Positions 10,290-20,417 of a stretch of 64,000 bases of DNA are shown piece after piece; within the stretch, counting starts at the first letter, position 1; each line of letters begins with the position of its first letter. Under the pieces are notes generated by a model. The model did not search any database, was not told the origin of the DNA, and was given only the letters and a program-made list of their open reading frames with translations. The translations under genes were made by a program, and so were the position numbers. The DNA comes from Limnanthes douglasii subsp. nivea (lineage: Eukaryota > Streptophyta > Magnoliopsida > Brassicales > Limnanthaceae), in contig JAUPFV010000002.1 of assembly GCA_036936605.1 (NCBI GenBank), forward strand, positions 165,470,813 through 165,534,812. The letters are read 5' to 3'.

Positions 10290-11138
10290 TTGGGAAACGA
10301 GCTATCTCCGGACTCAAAGGTACGTTTTGTAGATTTATTAGCAAAAACTTTCGATGTGTTTGTTTGGGAGGCAACTGATGTTTTGGGAGTAATCCCTTCG
10401 ATCATAAGCCATGAATTGGCTATCAACTCATGTGCCAAACCCGTACGGCAGAAACGTAGGCCATTTTCAGCTAAGAAGCATGCTGCTATATTAGCAGAGG
10501 TAAACAAGTTAAATCGTTTGGAGCATATCCGAAAAGCAAGGTACCCAGTCTCGATAGCCAACCCAGTTCTGGTAAAAAAGAAGAACGGACAGTGGATAAT
10601 GTGCGTGAACTATACTGATTTTAACCAAGCATGCCCCAATGCTGCTTTCCCGTTACCAATGGTAGATCAGCTGGCTGATTCGGCGTCAGGTTGCAAATTT
10701 CTATCCTTCATGGATGCGTACTCAGGGTACAATCAGATCTGCATGCACCTGTCTGATCAGGAGCACACAGCCTGTCAAACCGAACGGGGTCTCTATTGCT
10801 ATACAGTTATGCCTTTTGGGCTGAAGAATGCAGGATCGACATATCAAAGGCTGATAAATCACATCTTCCAAGATCATCTGGGGCAACATCTAGAGGCATA
10901 TATTTACTATATGATCCTTAAAACCCATGAAGAAGCGCTGCACCTCAACACATTATCGGTCATTTTCGATTTATTACGCAAGTTTAATCTTACGCTTAAC
11001 CCAGATAAGTGTTCTCTTGGTGTTGCTAAAGGAAAGTTTCTGGGTTATGTGGTAAGTCAACAAGGTATTGAGGCAGATGCAGTTCAACTAAACACAATTC
11101 TACAGATGGAACCACCAAAGAATGTTAAAGAAGTGTAG
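10290..11138 (+). pseudogene. pol: Reverse transcriptase of T2, active site lost
   Basis: The frame is open for 282 codons and covers almost the whole RT: HELAINSCAKPVRQKRR, KARYPVSIANPVLVKKKNG, FNQACPNAAFPLPMVDQL, FMDAYSGYNQI (first catalytic Asp), VMPFGLKNAGSTYQRLIN, then the box that should read YIDD. Here it is YIYY (codons 10905 and 10908 are TAC and TAT), so both active-site Asp are gone. The frame runs on through LNPDKCSLGVAKGKFLGY and ends at a TAG at 11136, probably from CAG. Bases 10054-10289 hold the degenerate spacer between protease and RT. Confidence 0.85.
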
Positions 11139-11728
11139 TGTCTTAAAGGAAGCTTAGCAGCTCTTTCGAGGTTTATCTCCCGTGCATCAGACAAGAGTCA
11201 TCACTTTTTTGAAGTATTACGGGGTGCTAAGAAGTTCACGTGAACAAAAGAATGTGACAAAGCTTTTGTCGAGCTCAAGCAGTTCATTACATCCCCTGAG
11301 ATTTTATCTGCTCCTACTCTTGAAGAGCCGTTCTTTATGTATATGGCAGTATTACCCTTTGCGGTTAGTTCGGTTCTCGTGCGCGAAAGGAAAATATCGC
11401 CTAATATATTACACGAGAAAAACACTAACAAATGCGGAGACGAGATATCTAACCCTTGAAAAACTTGTTTTGAGCTTGGTTGTGGCAGCTCGACGAATGA
11501 GGCCGTACTTTCAAGGGCATATAATTACGGTACGAACAACGTATCCTTTATGAACAAGTATTGCAAAAGCTCGGTGTTTTTGGCAGGTTAACCAAATGGA
11601 GCATCGAGCTCGGCAAGTATGACATTCATTTCGAACCACGCATACCTATAAAAGGACAAGCAGTTACAGATTTCTTAGCAGAGTTCAGCTCATCCAGAGA
11701 AGAACAAGTTGAGATAAACAACGGATAA
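11139..11728 (+). pseudogene. pol: First RNase H domain of T2, frameshifted
   Basis: After the stop that ends RT, the sequence reads LAALSRFISRASDKSHHFF and LKQFITSPEILSAPTLEE. It then changes frame (11350-11550: YYTRKTLTNAETRYLTLEK, LVLSLVVAARRMRPYFQGH) and again after a small disruption at 11550-11595 (KWSIELGKYDIHFEPR, GQAVTDFLAEFSSS). The order matches the RT-linked RNase H of Ty3/gypsy elements. At least two frameshifts and several stops are present. Confidence 0.8.
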
Positions 11729-12252
11729 GCGGTTGAGCTCGACCAATGGATCATTGAGGTCGATGGTGCATCTTCTACAACAGGAGGAGGTGCAGGCATT
11801 ATACTCAGAACTCAAAGTGGGGAGGAGGTCAAACAAGCTGTACGCTTTAATTTTCCGGCGACAAATAATGTTGCCGAATATGAGGCTGTCCTTTGTGGCA
11901 TGAAACTGGCTTTGATATGTGGAGCTCGAAGTATCAATATCATATCTGACTCTCAGTTGGTGGTCAATCAGGCACATGGTATTTATGATGTCAGGCAAGA
12001 CGACATCAAGGAGTATCTTGTGATACTCAAGGAGTATGAGTCTAAGTTCACTAACGTATTTTATGAGCAGATTCCATGAAGGGATAACTCGACAACCGAC
12101 ACTTTAGCTAAGGCCGCAGCCTCAGGAGAGCATCCAAAAATTTTACTGCAACAGATCCCCGCGACAGAGCTAATATCAGCAGCTGCAACAATCAATTCAA
12201 TCACTAATGACGACGACTGGCGGACTCTATACGTCCAATACTTGAATCAATG
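11729..12252 (+). pseudogene. pol: Second (archaeal-type) RNase H domain of T2
   Basis: One frame runs with a single stop at about 12079 (IP*RDNS, likely CGA>TGA). The catalytic acids are all visible: D in IIEVDGASS, E in NVAEYEAV, D in IISDSQLVV and D in STTDTLAK. The GVNRF-like beta strands of the family are replaced by VKQAVRFNFPATNN. This duplicated RNase H places the element in the Tat branch. The segment ends at a TGA at about 12252, and integrase starts just after it in a neighbouring frame. Confidence 0.85.
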
Positions 12253-12256
12253 AACA

Positions 12257-13456
12257 TTGCATATAAGTAAAAGTGAAGCTCGCGCGTTGCAGATCAGAGC
12301 AACCAAATACTGTGTCCTTGATAATATTCTGTATAGGAAAAGCTCAACCAGACCTCTACTCAACTGCCTTGACTGCACGGAAGCTAGGTCTGTATTGGTT
12401 GATTTGCACTCGGGAGAAGCAGGGGCTCATTGTGGACACATAACAGGATTTGTCGTTTTCTTCTTGTGGGTTACTATTGGCCTGAGCTAGCAAGTGATGC
12501 TGAGAATCTGGTATTGCAATTTTACAAATGTCAATAATATTCGAACATGCAGCATAGACCCAACGACCCCATTCAGAACATCCCTGTCCCATGTCCGTTT
12601 GATAAATAGGGAATAGATCTGGTGGGTCCTTTGCCAATGGCCACATGCAAACGACAGTTCCATATTGTGGCAGTGGATTACTTCAAAATGGGTTGAGGCT
12701 AAAGCCCTCTTCAGAACATGCGCTCAGGAGGTATGTAATTTCACCCATAATCAAATTCTAACCCGATATGGAATTCCATGGATTATAATGACAGATAACG
12801 ACCCTCAATTCCAAAATTCAATCCTTACCAACTTCTACAAACGATATGGGATTCTCCAGCACTTTTCCACACCTTACTACCCTCAAGCAAACAGACAGGT
12901 CAAAGTGACTAACAGAACACTATTAGAAGGGCTTAACAAAAAACTGGAGCGAGCTAAAGGTAAATGGCCTCACAAATTGGCAGAGGTCCTATGGGCGTAC
13001 AGAACAACCCCTCATTCCACAAGAGGCGATACACCATTTGCTTTGGTATACGTTGCAGAGGCAGTTATTCCAGTAGAGGTCATAATACCGAGTCATAGGG
13101 TTGAGTACTACGAAGAGAAGGAAAATCTTCTAGCTAGATCAACATCTCTGGATCTGATAGATGAGCGACAAGATCAGGCTAGAGTCCGAGGAGAGCACTA
13201 TCCAAGTTTTTTGAGAGGACGCTTTAGTGCGCGTCTGAAGCCGCACGCTTTCAAGGTGGGAGATTTAATCTTAAAGAAGGTGTTTCAGGGCTCCGGTAGC
13301 GGAACAAGTGGCAAGCTAGGGCCAAATTGGGAAGGCCCATACTCAGTTATTTTAGCACGGCACCATGGCGCATACAGATTAGCAGATCAAGATGGTCGAG
13401 CACTCAAGAATCCTTGGAATGTTAATCACCTAAATTTGTATCGCCAAAATGTTTAA
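12257..13456 (+). pseudogene. pol: Integrase of T2, catalytic Glu changed
   Basis: The H2C2 part (LVDLHSGEAGAHCGHITG) is followed by a disrupted stretch at 12480-12660. From about 12675 to 13456 the frame is open: MTDNDPQFQNSIL carries the second Asp, while the position of the third catalytic residue reads QVKVTNRTLLE, with Lys for Glu (codon 12902-12904, AAA). The C-terminal domain is well kept: [45 protein letters not shown]. In the family this enzyme inserts the cDNA; this copy cannot. Confidence 0.85.
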
Positions 13457-13485
13457 GATGTAAAGATGCGTTTTTTTTCCTCTCT

Positions 13486-13517
13486 GATGGCGCGGGGAGA
13501 TTTTTTACTAAGGCATC
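13486..13517 (+). promoter_or_regulatory. Conserved post-pol motif, copy 2
   Basis: GATGGCGCGGGGAGATTTTT followed by ACTAAGGCATC lies 30 bases after the integrase stop. It matches the minus-strand motif at 25231-25262, which has the same GATGGCGCGGGAGG start. This copy has a small change in the TAATGAGG core. Confidence 0.6.
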
Positions 13518-14062
13518 TAAGAACAACTCTTTGATTTTTTTAATATAAGTCATGCTTTTGCCAATGTGTGTTTGTGTAAGTTTTATCCTTATAGCTAGCG
13601 AATGGGTCAATGAACACGCCATCTTTGGCTATGCAACGGATGACACTGAGTTTAGACTAAGCGTCTATAAACACGAACGAGCTGATCGGCCATGCCTACG
13701 GGCTACGAATGGCCATACTGTGCCTATACTTTGTACTGGATATATTAGCGAACTCGTCAAAGATCAAGTCTGAACAAACTACAAATAGGGTCCGTAAGAC
13801 CTCGCCGCGATTATGCTATTATGACACAAGCTGTCTAAGCTACGCAATGAACCCTACTGAGCTTAGGGTTATAAGGATCTCGAAAATCTCAGCAAACACA
13901 TATTCCACAATTGACAACAAACATTTATAGAAATAAATAGGGTAAATCATGCATCAATTCAAACATGTTTTAAATAAATAAACCCAAGAGTTGCGAGCCA
14001 TACGACAAATTTTAATTTTAAACAACAACAAAGGGGAAATTAGTCCAACAGAACAATGCAAG
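13518..14062 (+). other. T2 3' noncoding region between pol and aORF
   Basis: I see no gene here. Between 13595 and 13875 there are degenerate repeats of an AATGG...CTATGCAACGG...CACTGAG...CTA type. The same kind of sequence lies, inverted, at about 24860-25140 in T3 and in shorter form at 60115-60180 in T9. It is therefore a family-specific UTR block. Confidence 0.55.
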
Positions 14063-16021
14063 TTAATATTTATTACTTAGCACTACTAAGTTGCAGTCGT
14101 TTTGAAGGATCAACAGATGTATTGGTTTTGGTGTTCGTCTGAGGGTCCACGAGCGAGGTGTTCCCGACTTTGCTAGATGGGCAATGGTGCCAGGATTCAA
14201 GGCTACTAGTTCTGCAATAACATTCTTATTTTCCTTGGTAATCATCTCTGTTGCAACTGTAAACACTTGCATTTCCCTTTCTTCAGGATCTTCTTCCACC
14301 TTTGCCTGCCACTGTGCACGCTCCTCCACTTGTTTGCTCAACTTGCTCACTTCAGCAGTCAGAGCTGCAATTCGATCTGCTGGTTCCTCTACCTTTTTTT
14401 CTGATCCAGCAAGTTTGCATTTTTTGCTTGTAGATCATTATTCCTCTTTAATAAATTTTCGTTCTGGTTTAGCACTAATTTGTGGCTTTCAGATATAGTC
14501 GCTAGCCTCTGATCGCTGTATTTTACGGTCTCCTGCAGGGAGGCAACTACCTTCTCTAGATTGGCTTTTGCTTCTAAGGCCTCATGCTTGAAGGTCTTGA
14601 CTGAGGTATAAGCATGCCTCAAGCGGATGACCTCAGAGGTACTGTGCTTAGCTGAGCCAAAAAACATGGCTTCAGGTTTCTATTGCTCGATGGGAATTAT
14701 GTCGGCAAGGGACATATTTCGATAACTCAGTATAAACGAGTTATGATGCATCTATATACGAACAAGAAAGTTAGAAGTAAATTTTTGAATCCTTAACTTA
14801 ACATGTGCGTAACTTAGCGATTCTTACCTCGATCAACAAATTGGTTTGTCTTTGCAAGATCTCTGCATTAGTCATTTTATCATAGTACGACAAGTCAGGG
14901 ATCTTACGAAGCTGGTCGAACATATAAGAGGAAGGGCGGGGAACTTGCACTTTTGAAAGCTCTCCTACAGGCACCCTTTGCTCGCTGGACTCAGCTACTT
15001 TTTCTCTATTATTGTTCTTTTTAGTGGTTTCCACTGATGGTGCTCGATTATCCACAAAAGAACTCAGCACCAGCTGTTGAGTTTTCTTTGTCTGAACTGG
15101 GGGCACCATTTCCTTTTTTTGAGCATCATTGTCATTTCCTGCTCTAGTCTCCACTAGGTCAATTATCTCCTCAGCAGCCTGTGGATTTTGTTCTTCACCA
15201 ACTCCTGTTGTTGTTGGATTGGGAGGATGAGCTCCTTCCTTGGAAGTAGCTTGAGCACCATCCTCCTCATATATGAGTTAATATATCCTCGTACAATCAC
15301 CTTTTGCTTTTTATTTCTCCGAGTATCAAGAGCGCCATAAAGGGTCTCTTTATCATTATCCTCTCTTTCTGCTCGAACTTTAGTAGGCTGAGCAGCTTTA
15401 GGCACTTTCGGTGCTTCTTTTACATATGGTAACCATTTTTTCTAGTTGAAGGTTTAAGGTGGGGGTTTTATGTTCCCAATTACCGGACATAAAGACGAAA
15501 GAGTTTTTCCAATTCTTATTAGATGAAGGGAGTTCAACAATTTTCTTAATCCCTTTAAAGTTGGTGCAGAAGAAAAGGGTTTTGGCCAGTTTTGTTAAAT
15601 CAGTGCCAGATAGTAGGTCTGCTAAACATATTTCGGTATTAAGACGGCGTGAGCTGAGGACTACACTAAGCAATAGCCTCCAACCATTCGTAGACATTTG
15701 CGTATGGTAGATACCGAGCACACTGAAGTAATCACGAATGAGCCCAGGCAGTGGTAACCTCAGCCCCCAGTCACATAAAGTGGTAAAAAGGAAGGTCTCC
15801 GTTTCCTGTGTATGATAGGGATGATCGCCTAGACTGGGAGCCCTAATAGTCACATCCTCAGAGATGCTACATCTGTCCTTGAGGATGGTGATTCCACCGT
15901 CGTCTAAGTTAGTGTACTTAGCGGCTATTTTAGAGAAATAGTTTTCTAAATTGTCAATGTCTTCTTATAAGGGCTCCGTAATTTTGTCGACTTTACTCTT
16001 CGTTGCCCTTTTTGGTGCCAT
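14063..16021 (-). pseudogene. T2 antisense aORF (Transposase_28-like domain and coiled coil)
   Basis: Read right to left from ATG at 16021 (MAPKRATKSKVDKITEPL, then a stop). The N-terminal domain runs from about 15880 to 15460: DVTIRAPSLGDHPYH, CDWGLRLPLPGLIRDYFSVL, NGWRLLLSVVLSSRRLN and NSFVFMSGNWEH. A middle part follows (EREDNDKETLYGALDTRR; SSYMFDQLRKIPDLSYYDKM), then an intron at 14752-14827. The exon after it begins HHNSFILSYRNMS and leads into a coiled coil (14640-14390) that ends near 14063. Some frame breaks are present. Three introns can be placed or partly placed by alignment with other copies. The function is unknown; the domain family is found in plant gypsy-type elements. Confidence 0.75.
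14752..14827 (-). other. Predicted intron 2 of the T2 aORF
   Basis: The donor GAG-GTAAGAATC is at 14827 and the acceptor TATATAG at 14752, 76 nt. The next exon begins ATGCATCATAACTCG. The 55-kb fragment, T3 and T9 have the same acceptor-side sequence (A-T/C-x-CA-C-x-CATAAC type) after an AG, and two of the four copies keep a perfect GTAAG donor. This is the best supported intron in the window. Confidence 0.65.
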
Positions 16022-16035
16022 GCTTTTTCTACAAA

Positions 16036-16191
16036 CTGCAATTAGGTAAGGATATGAATCAGAATGATTGTGATAGAAAGACCAAGCGACTTGATTTTGG
16101 GAAACGCCTACTGATAGAAGTTTGAAACCTTAAATCTAGGTTTAGCTCCAACATTCAACACAAAATGGTTACTTGATAAGAAATACGTTAC
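16036..16191 (-). other. Predicted 5' UTR intron of the T2 aORF
   Basis: On the minus strand the donor reads TTACTCAG-GTAACG (16191) and the acceptor CTAATTGCAG (16036). The ATG of the aORF follows 15 bases later. T3 has a matching arrangement (ATTACTG-GTAGGA donor, ATTGCAG acceptor, ATG 17 bases on). The donor half is also kept in the UTR remnant near 6837. Confidence 0.55.
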
Positions 16192-16579
16192 CTGAGTAAT
16201 ATTGAAGAAGATGATAGCAAGTGCCTTGGTTGAAGATGGAGAGAGTTTTCCAGCAACGACGAAGATTTTTTTTTTTGAAAGTTGTGACTTTTAGCCAAAG
16301 GATACAGTAAGTGTTTAAGTGATTAAACACTTTTCACGAAGGTGTGTGAATTGTGATGTCATCACTTGTTTGAAAGCTGTACCAGAAATCTGAATCGCCA
16401 AATCGTATTTCCAAGGAACAGAGATGTCAGAAACCATCACTTGCATCAATGACACGTGTCAGAAAGAGACAGACGTGAGACGGTTTGAATTACCACTAGG
16501 ATAAGTAAGGAATTTAATTAAATATTTTAATTTACAGGCTTATTACTAGTTTAATAAACCTATAAACTAAGGAGATCCT
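16192..16579. other. T2 aORF upstream region and polypurine tract
   Basis: Noncoding. Read on the minus strand it would hold the promoter and first exon of the aORF; I see no strong TATA box, only weak AT-rich candidates. On the plus strand the last 15 bases (ACTAAGGAGATCCT) are the decayed polypurine primer tract before the LTR. Confidence 0.45.
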
Positions 16580-17151
16580 TGATAAGGGGGGATTACCCCA
16601 AATAAGTTTGAGCACGAGCAGGAGCGGCACGAACTTGGATTATGACAAGCAATGAAGAAAATGACGGGCTATACAGCGTTGACGAGCTCAAAGACAACGT
16701 TTACGAACTCAAAGGGAGATCGGGATCGAGGATACATACTCCGTTGATGAGCTCAAAGGCATATCGAGCTCATCAGAAGACCAAGCTAGAAGACAAATAC
16801 AACGTTGATAAACTCAAGAACAGGTTTAGCTCAAAAACATTAGGGAAATAGTTGATCGACTGGATTAGGAACGTGATGAACAGATGATCAAGATTGAGTT
16901 GAGCATGTTATATAAATGCACGTTTTGACCCTTGAGTTAAACCGTGTTAGTTATTTGTTCCACGATTATAGGGATAGTGATGTTAGTGGGATAGTGGCGC
17001 TTAAAGAGCAAACATCTGTAACTGCCCACTAATTTTTGTATTATAAATAGGGAAGACCTATATACGAATAAACTGATCTTTTTTGGCTTATCTCTTTCTT
17101 GACTAAAATACTGAAGGCTTTACTATGGAAGAAATTGTTATTCCCATAACA
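16580..17151 (+). repeat. T2 LTR, second copy (572 bp)
   Basis: It starts TGATAAGGGGGGATTACCCC and ends CCCATAACA. It is clearly homologous to the first LTR but lacks about 100 bases in the middle (after ATCAAGATTGAGTTGAGC). The TATA box TTATAAATAG is at 17041. It is followed by a primer site and a second gag, so it is both the 3' LTR of T2 and the 5' LTR of the next unit. Confidence 0.85.
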
Positions 17152-17155
17152 AATT

Positions 17156-17171
17156 TAGCGCCGTCTGTGGG
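17156..17171 (+). promoter_or_regulatory. Primer binding site after the second T2 LTR
   Basis: TAGCGCCGTCTGTGGG differs from the other sites by a G-to-A change at base 2. Its presence downstream of what would be a 3' LTR is the key sign that the array continues. Confidence 0.7.
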
Positions 17172-17289
17172 AAGTTTTTAACCAATTTCCATGGTAGTCA
17201 CTAGGTGAGGAATCAAGAGAGACAATCAGGAAACTAGCGCACCAACAACACACCGGAGGAGAACGGTAAGTCAACCATCAGGGGAGGCA

Positions 17290-18495
17290 TCCTACATTCC
17301 GGTCCCATAGCTCCTCAAGAGGTCAATCCCATGATACCCCCAAGCAACGGTTGTGACAGAGGGACCGCCTAATTCAGCCAACTGTCGTTTCAAGGGAAGA
17401 GGTGCATCTCCATCAGCCAGTGAATGCATCAGGGGCTCGAAGGACTGTGGAAGCTATACCGGCGGATGACTCGGTGGTTCCCCAACTAGAACAAATAATC
17501 CAGAACCTCCAGGTGGAATAGTTGAAAATAGCGTTTGAATGAGACACAAGAGAACAAGCTATGCACGCCACGATGGCAGGTATGAATGACGCTATTCATG
17601 CTCTGGCTGCTAGGATCAAAGGAACGAGCAAGACCCATCAACCGTTAGGACCAAGGGCGAGAAAAGTCAACAGGACAAATCATTTTTCCAAACGAGATGA
17701 CAAGCAGGAAGTTGAAGGCGAGAGCGGTGGAAAAATTCATAGCAGAAAACCATGCGACGAGGTGAAACAGATGTCGACCAAGCAAGCTTGGGAGAATGAG
17801 GACCTCCGTTACAACTAGATCCGCCCGAAATTGTCGGCCTACATACTGAAAGAATCGCCATTCTCTGAGATGATCATGGAAAAATCTCTCCTAAGGAAGT
17901 TCGACCCATTCAAGATGGAAGCCTATGATGGAACGGGGGATCCGGAGAGGCATTTGAAGCACTTCAAAAACATGATGATGGCTTTCAACCTCGATCATGC
18001 GATGTTATGCTGAGCACTATCCATGAACCTCAAAGGAAACACCATGGATTGGTTCAGCAGCTTGCCAAAGGGGTCCATCTATGATTTTACACGACTGTGG
18101 AAAACATTCAGGGAAAGGTTCGTTGGTAACAAGGAGCTTAAGCGCGAGCGGGATTCGATTATGGATATTTATCAACGCTGAGGTGAGTCTCTTAAAAGTT
18201 ATGTTAAAATATTTGTTCATGCTATGAATGCTTTGCCAGATTTAGCCGAAAACATGACGGTGGCTTCCTTGAAACGGGGGCTCGACAGAAGAGGGGAACC
18301 ATATGCAGATCTCATCAAGTTCCCAACTGAGAACATGAGGGACCTACTCGAAAGAGCAAATACCTTTATCGGGGTCGATGATGCCAGAAGAGGAGGGTCA
18401 CCTAAGCGGCGCGAGTCAGATTTCAAAGATGGTGGATCAGAACGAAAAAATACTGAGGAGCAACCAAAGAATATGAGAGACGAGGGCACATGAGG
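17290..18495 (+). pseudogene. gag: Second T2-family gag (partial array unit)
   Basis: It is highly similar to the T2 gag at 8.1-9.2 kb, including KFDPFKMEAYDGTGDPERHL, AFNLDHAMLC*ALSMNLK, NTMDWFSSLPKGSIYDF and DLAENMTVASLKRGLDRR. It has several stops (about 17520, 17816, 18012, 18178) and a frame change. It keeps an 80-base segment near 17450-17520 (ADDSVVPQLEQIIQNLQ) that the first gag lacks. Past about 18495 the similarity to gag stops and LTR-like sequence begins. Confidence 0.8.
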
Positions 18496-18911
18496 ATAAC
18501 CAGACCACTATTGAGGCAAAGAAAGAGCTGAACAAGAAACATACCGAGCAAAGGGGAGTCAACTAGAAAGATGCTCAGTCTATGATGCGGATGAAACCAA
18601 CCGAGGTCCGTTTACAACGAGGGATAGTCAAAGTAGCGTTTCAAAGACACATTAAATGAACCAGTCAAACCACTAACATAATGGCCATTAATTCGGATCC
18701 CATGATGTAAATACAATTCTACGTATAGCAGTGGCGGATCCAAAACTGAAATATAGGGTATGCCCAAAAGTATTATGGAAAGAAATTTCAATAAAAGATA
18801 AATATCCGAGTATTGCATAATACAAATATGTAAATATTCTAGTTACAACTCAAAATGAATATATTCTAGTCCAAAAGTAAATGCATTATCCTCTTACTCA
18901 TGCTTTTAAAA

Positions 18912-19286
18912 TCATTTGATAATATCTAGATCATCAACCGTAGAAAACACTTTTTTCTCCACAAATCTCACCAAACAATAATTAAGCCATGAATTGACCA
19001 TTCTATTTCTCAACTCATTCTTCACATATTTTATACGAGAAAATACTCGCTCAACACTTGCGGTAGCAACATGTAAGGACAAAGCTAGCTTCAAAAATGT
19101 GTACATAAATCCAAATATCTTGTGCTTTTTTATACATACATGAGTCTTACATAGATCTAAGATACTCCTAAAATTGGAAAAGTTACCATCCATCTTGTCA
19201 CATGCAATATATGTCTCAAGTTGGCTAGAGAATTCCTTATCACTAATATATCCAAAGTCATTTAGGTAGAATCTTGCCAACCTCAC
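18912..19286 (-). pseudogene. hAT transposase C-terminal dimerisation domain
   Basis: A 124-codon frame with the conserved hAT C-terminal signature: LALSLHVATASVERVFSRIK, then KNELRNRMVNSWLNYCLV and a final VEKKVFSTVDDLDIIK. The ATASVERVFS core is the hallmark of the family. Upstream residues (LARFYLNDFGYISDKEFSSQ) also fit plant hAT proteins of the zinc-finger/MYM-like type. The N-terminal zinc finger and the catalytic Asp/Glu region are missing, so this is an internal-deletion relic. Confidence 0.85.
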
Positions 19287-19797
19287 AAGTGATTAGTGTC
19301 AAAGTATTGAAATGAACAACATAATTTACGGTCCATAAATTATAAATCAATGAATAAAAATTAAAAGGAAATTCAAAGTCTTGAAATGATGAATAATATG
19401 GCGTTAGTAAAAAAAGTAGCAAATAGTTAATAACCACAATTCATGGTCCATAAATTATAAATCAATGAATAAATATATAATATATAAAATATTAAAAATT
19501 CATCAATACAAAATATGCTAAAGAATAAGCCATTTTCAAATACATCAATATAAAATATGATAAAGAATCAGTAATTTGTTTAATCATTTACATATGCAAA
19601 ATATAATTTCTATTGGAATATTTCGTACAAAATATTCATTAAGAAAAAATGATTAGTAGAATAATTTGCATAAATACATTTAAGATATTCAGTTTCTTAA
19701 AACGAATCAATACAATAATTAAGAAAACTACGATTTGAAAATCCTCAATTTTTCTATCATTTGTTGAATCAAAGGTGAAGTAAAACCCAATGGCAAT

Positions 19798-20035
19798 TTT
19801 TACTACTTTGTTGAATCAAAATCAAAGTAAACTCAAATGGAAAATTAATTAACTAAATCGACTTACTCTTTTATTTCGATAGTTCTATGTTTCTTTTGTT
19901 TGAGAGGAGTTGGAAATTTTACTACTTTGTTGAATCAAAATCAAAGTAAACTCCAATGGAAAATTAATTAACTAAATCGACTTATTCTATGTTGCTTTTG
20001 TTTGAGAGGAGTACGATTAAGGGAATATATATTAA
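19798..20035 (+). repeat. 119-bp tandem duplication inside the hAT element
   Basis: A segment starting TTTTACTACTTTGTTGAATC at 19798 recurs 119 bases later with few changes, and both copies run to TTTGTTTGAGAGGAGT. A second short repeat (GGTCCATAAATTATAAATC) occurs at about 19331 and 19448. The rest of 19290-20256 is AT-rich and noncoding. Confidence 0.75.
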
Positions 20036-20417
20036 AAATAAAAATAGAGAATAAGTGAAATAAGAAAGTAAAATAAAAAAGTAAAATAAAAGAATGTAAA
20101 GAAGAAGTGAAATAAATAAAAATATTTAGATATCAAGTAGGAATTGAACTCAAGACCTCAAGTATACTATTAGGGAACTTAACCAGTATACTAAATTTAT
20201 TTTTCTGACTTAGGGTTGTCCTGGGTATACCTATCTCCCCTCTAAATACGCCCTTGACGTATAGTTAGTTGAGTCAAATTTGATAGTAATGACTTGTAAA
20301 CGGTAACAAGAGGTATAAATAAGCGGATAAACCCTAAAGGGTGGAATTTCTCCTCCTTTATAATAAATTTTTTCTATTTGGCCTTTTCATTTCTTATTTT
20401 CCCATAACAAAAAGAAC

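Larger units (their letters stand above)
7225..17151 (+). mobile_element. T2: near full-length Tat-type retrotransposon, LTR to LTR
   Basis: Two LTRs (7225-7901 and 16580-17151) flank gag, protease, RT, RNase H, second RNase H, integrase and an antisense aORF. A primer site follows each LTR. Sequence of the same family continues on both outer sides (UTR before 7225, gag after 17151), so this is the middle of a tandem array and has no target duplication of its own. The 9.9-kb span is within the range of Tat elements. It is inactive: stops and frameshifts in gag and pol, a lost RT active site and a changed integrase residue. Confidence 0.85.
18729..20256 (-). mobile_element. hAT-family DNA transposon (1528 bp, non-autonomous)
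   Basis: The element starts CAGTGGCGGATCC and ends with the complement of CAAGGGCGTATTT, imperfect terminal inverted repeats with 8 of 13 bases shared. It is flanked by an exact 8-bp duplication, ACGTATAG (18721-18728 and 20257-20264), the size typical of hAT insertions. It encodes only the C-terminal dimerisation part of a transposase on the minus strand, so it cannot move itself. It landed inside LTR-D and is younger than that LTR. Confidence 0.85.
18500..20409 (+). repeat. LTR-D: 5'-truncated LTR split by a hAT insertion
   Basis: The two halves (about 18500-18728 and 20265-20409) join into one sequence resembling the solo LTR at 37.5-38.2 kb. Shared marks are an AGAAAGAGCT segment, ACCAACCGAGGTC, AACCAGTCAAACCACTAAC, a TATA box (GGTATAAATAAG near 20315) and a CCCATAACA end at 20409. 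Eight bases later the inverted T3 LTR begins, so no primer site or target duplication is left. The left border with the T2 gag is approximate. Confidence 0.55.

Noticed and set aside
15398..15853. A true DNA transposase, because the domain family is named 'transposase'
   Set aside because: The domain lies in the antisense gene of LTR retroelements, has no visible DDE/DDD triad and no terminal inverted repeats around it. The family name reflects its association with gypsy elements.
18729..20256. The hAT-like segment as a Helitron or MITE
   Set aside because: It has an 8-bp target duplication, hAT-type ends and a hAT dimerisation domain. A Helitron would leave no duplication, and the coding remnant rules out a simple MITE.
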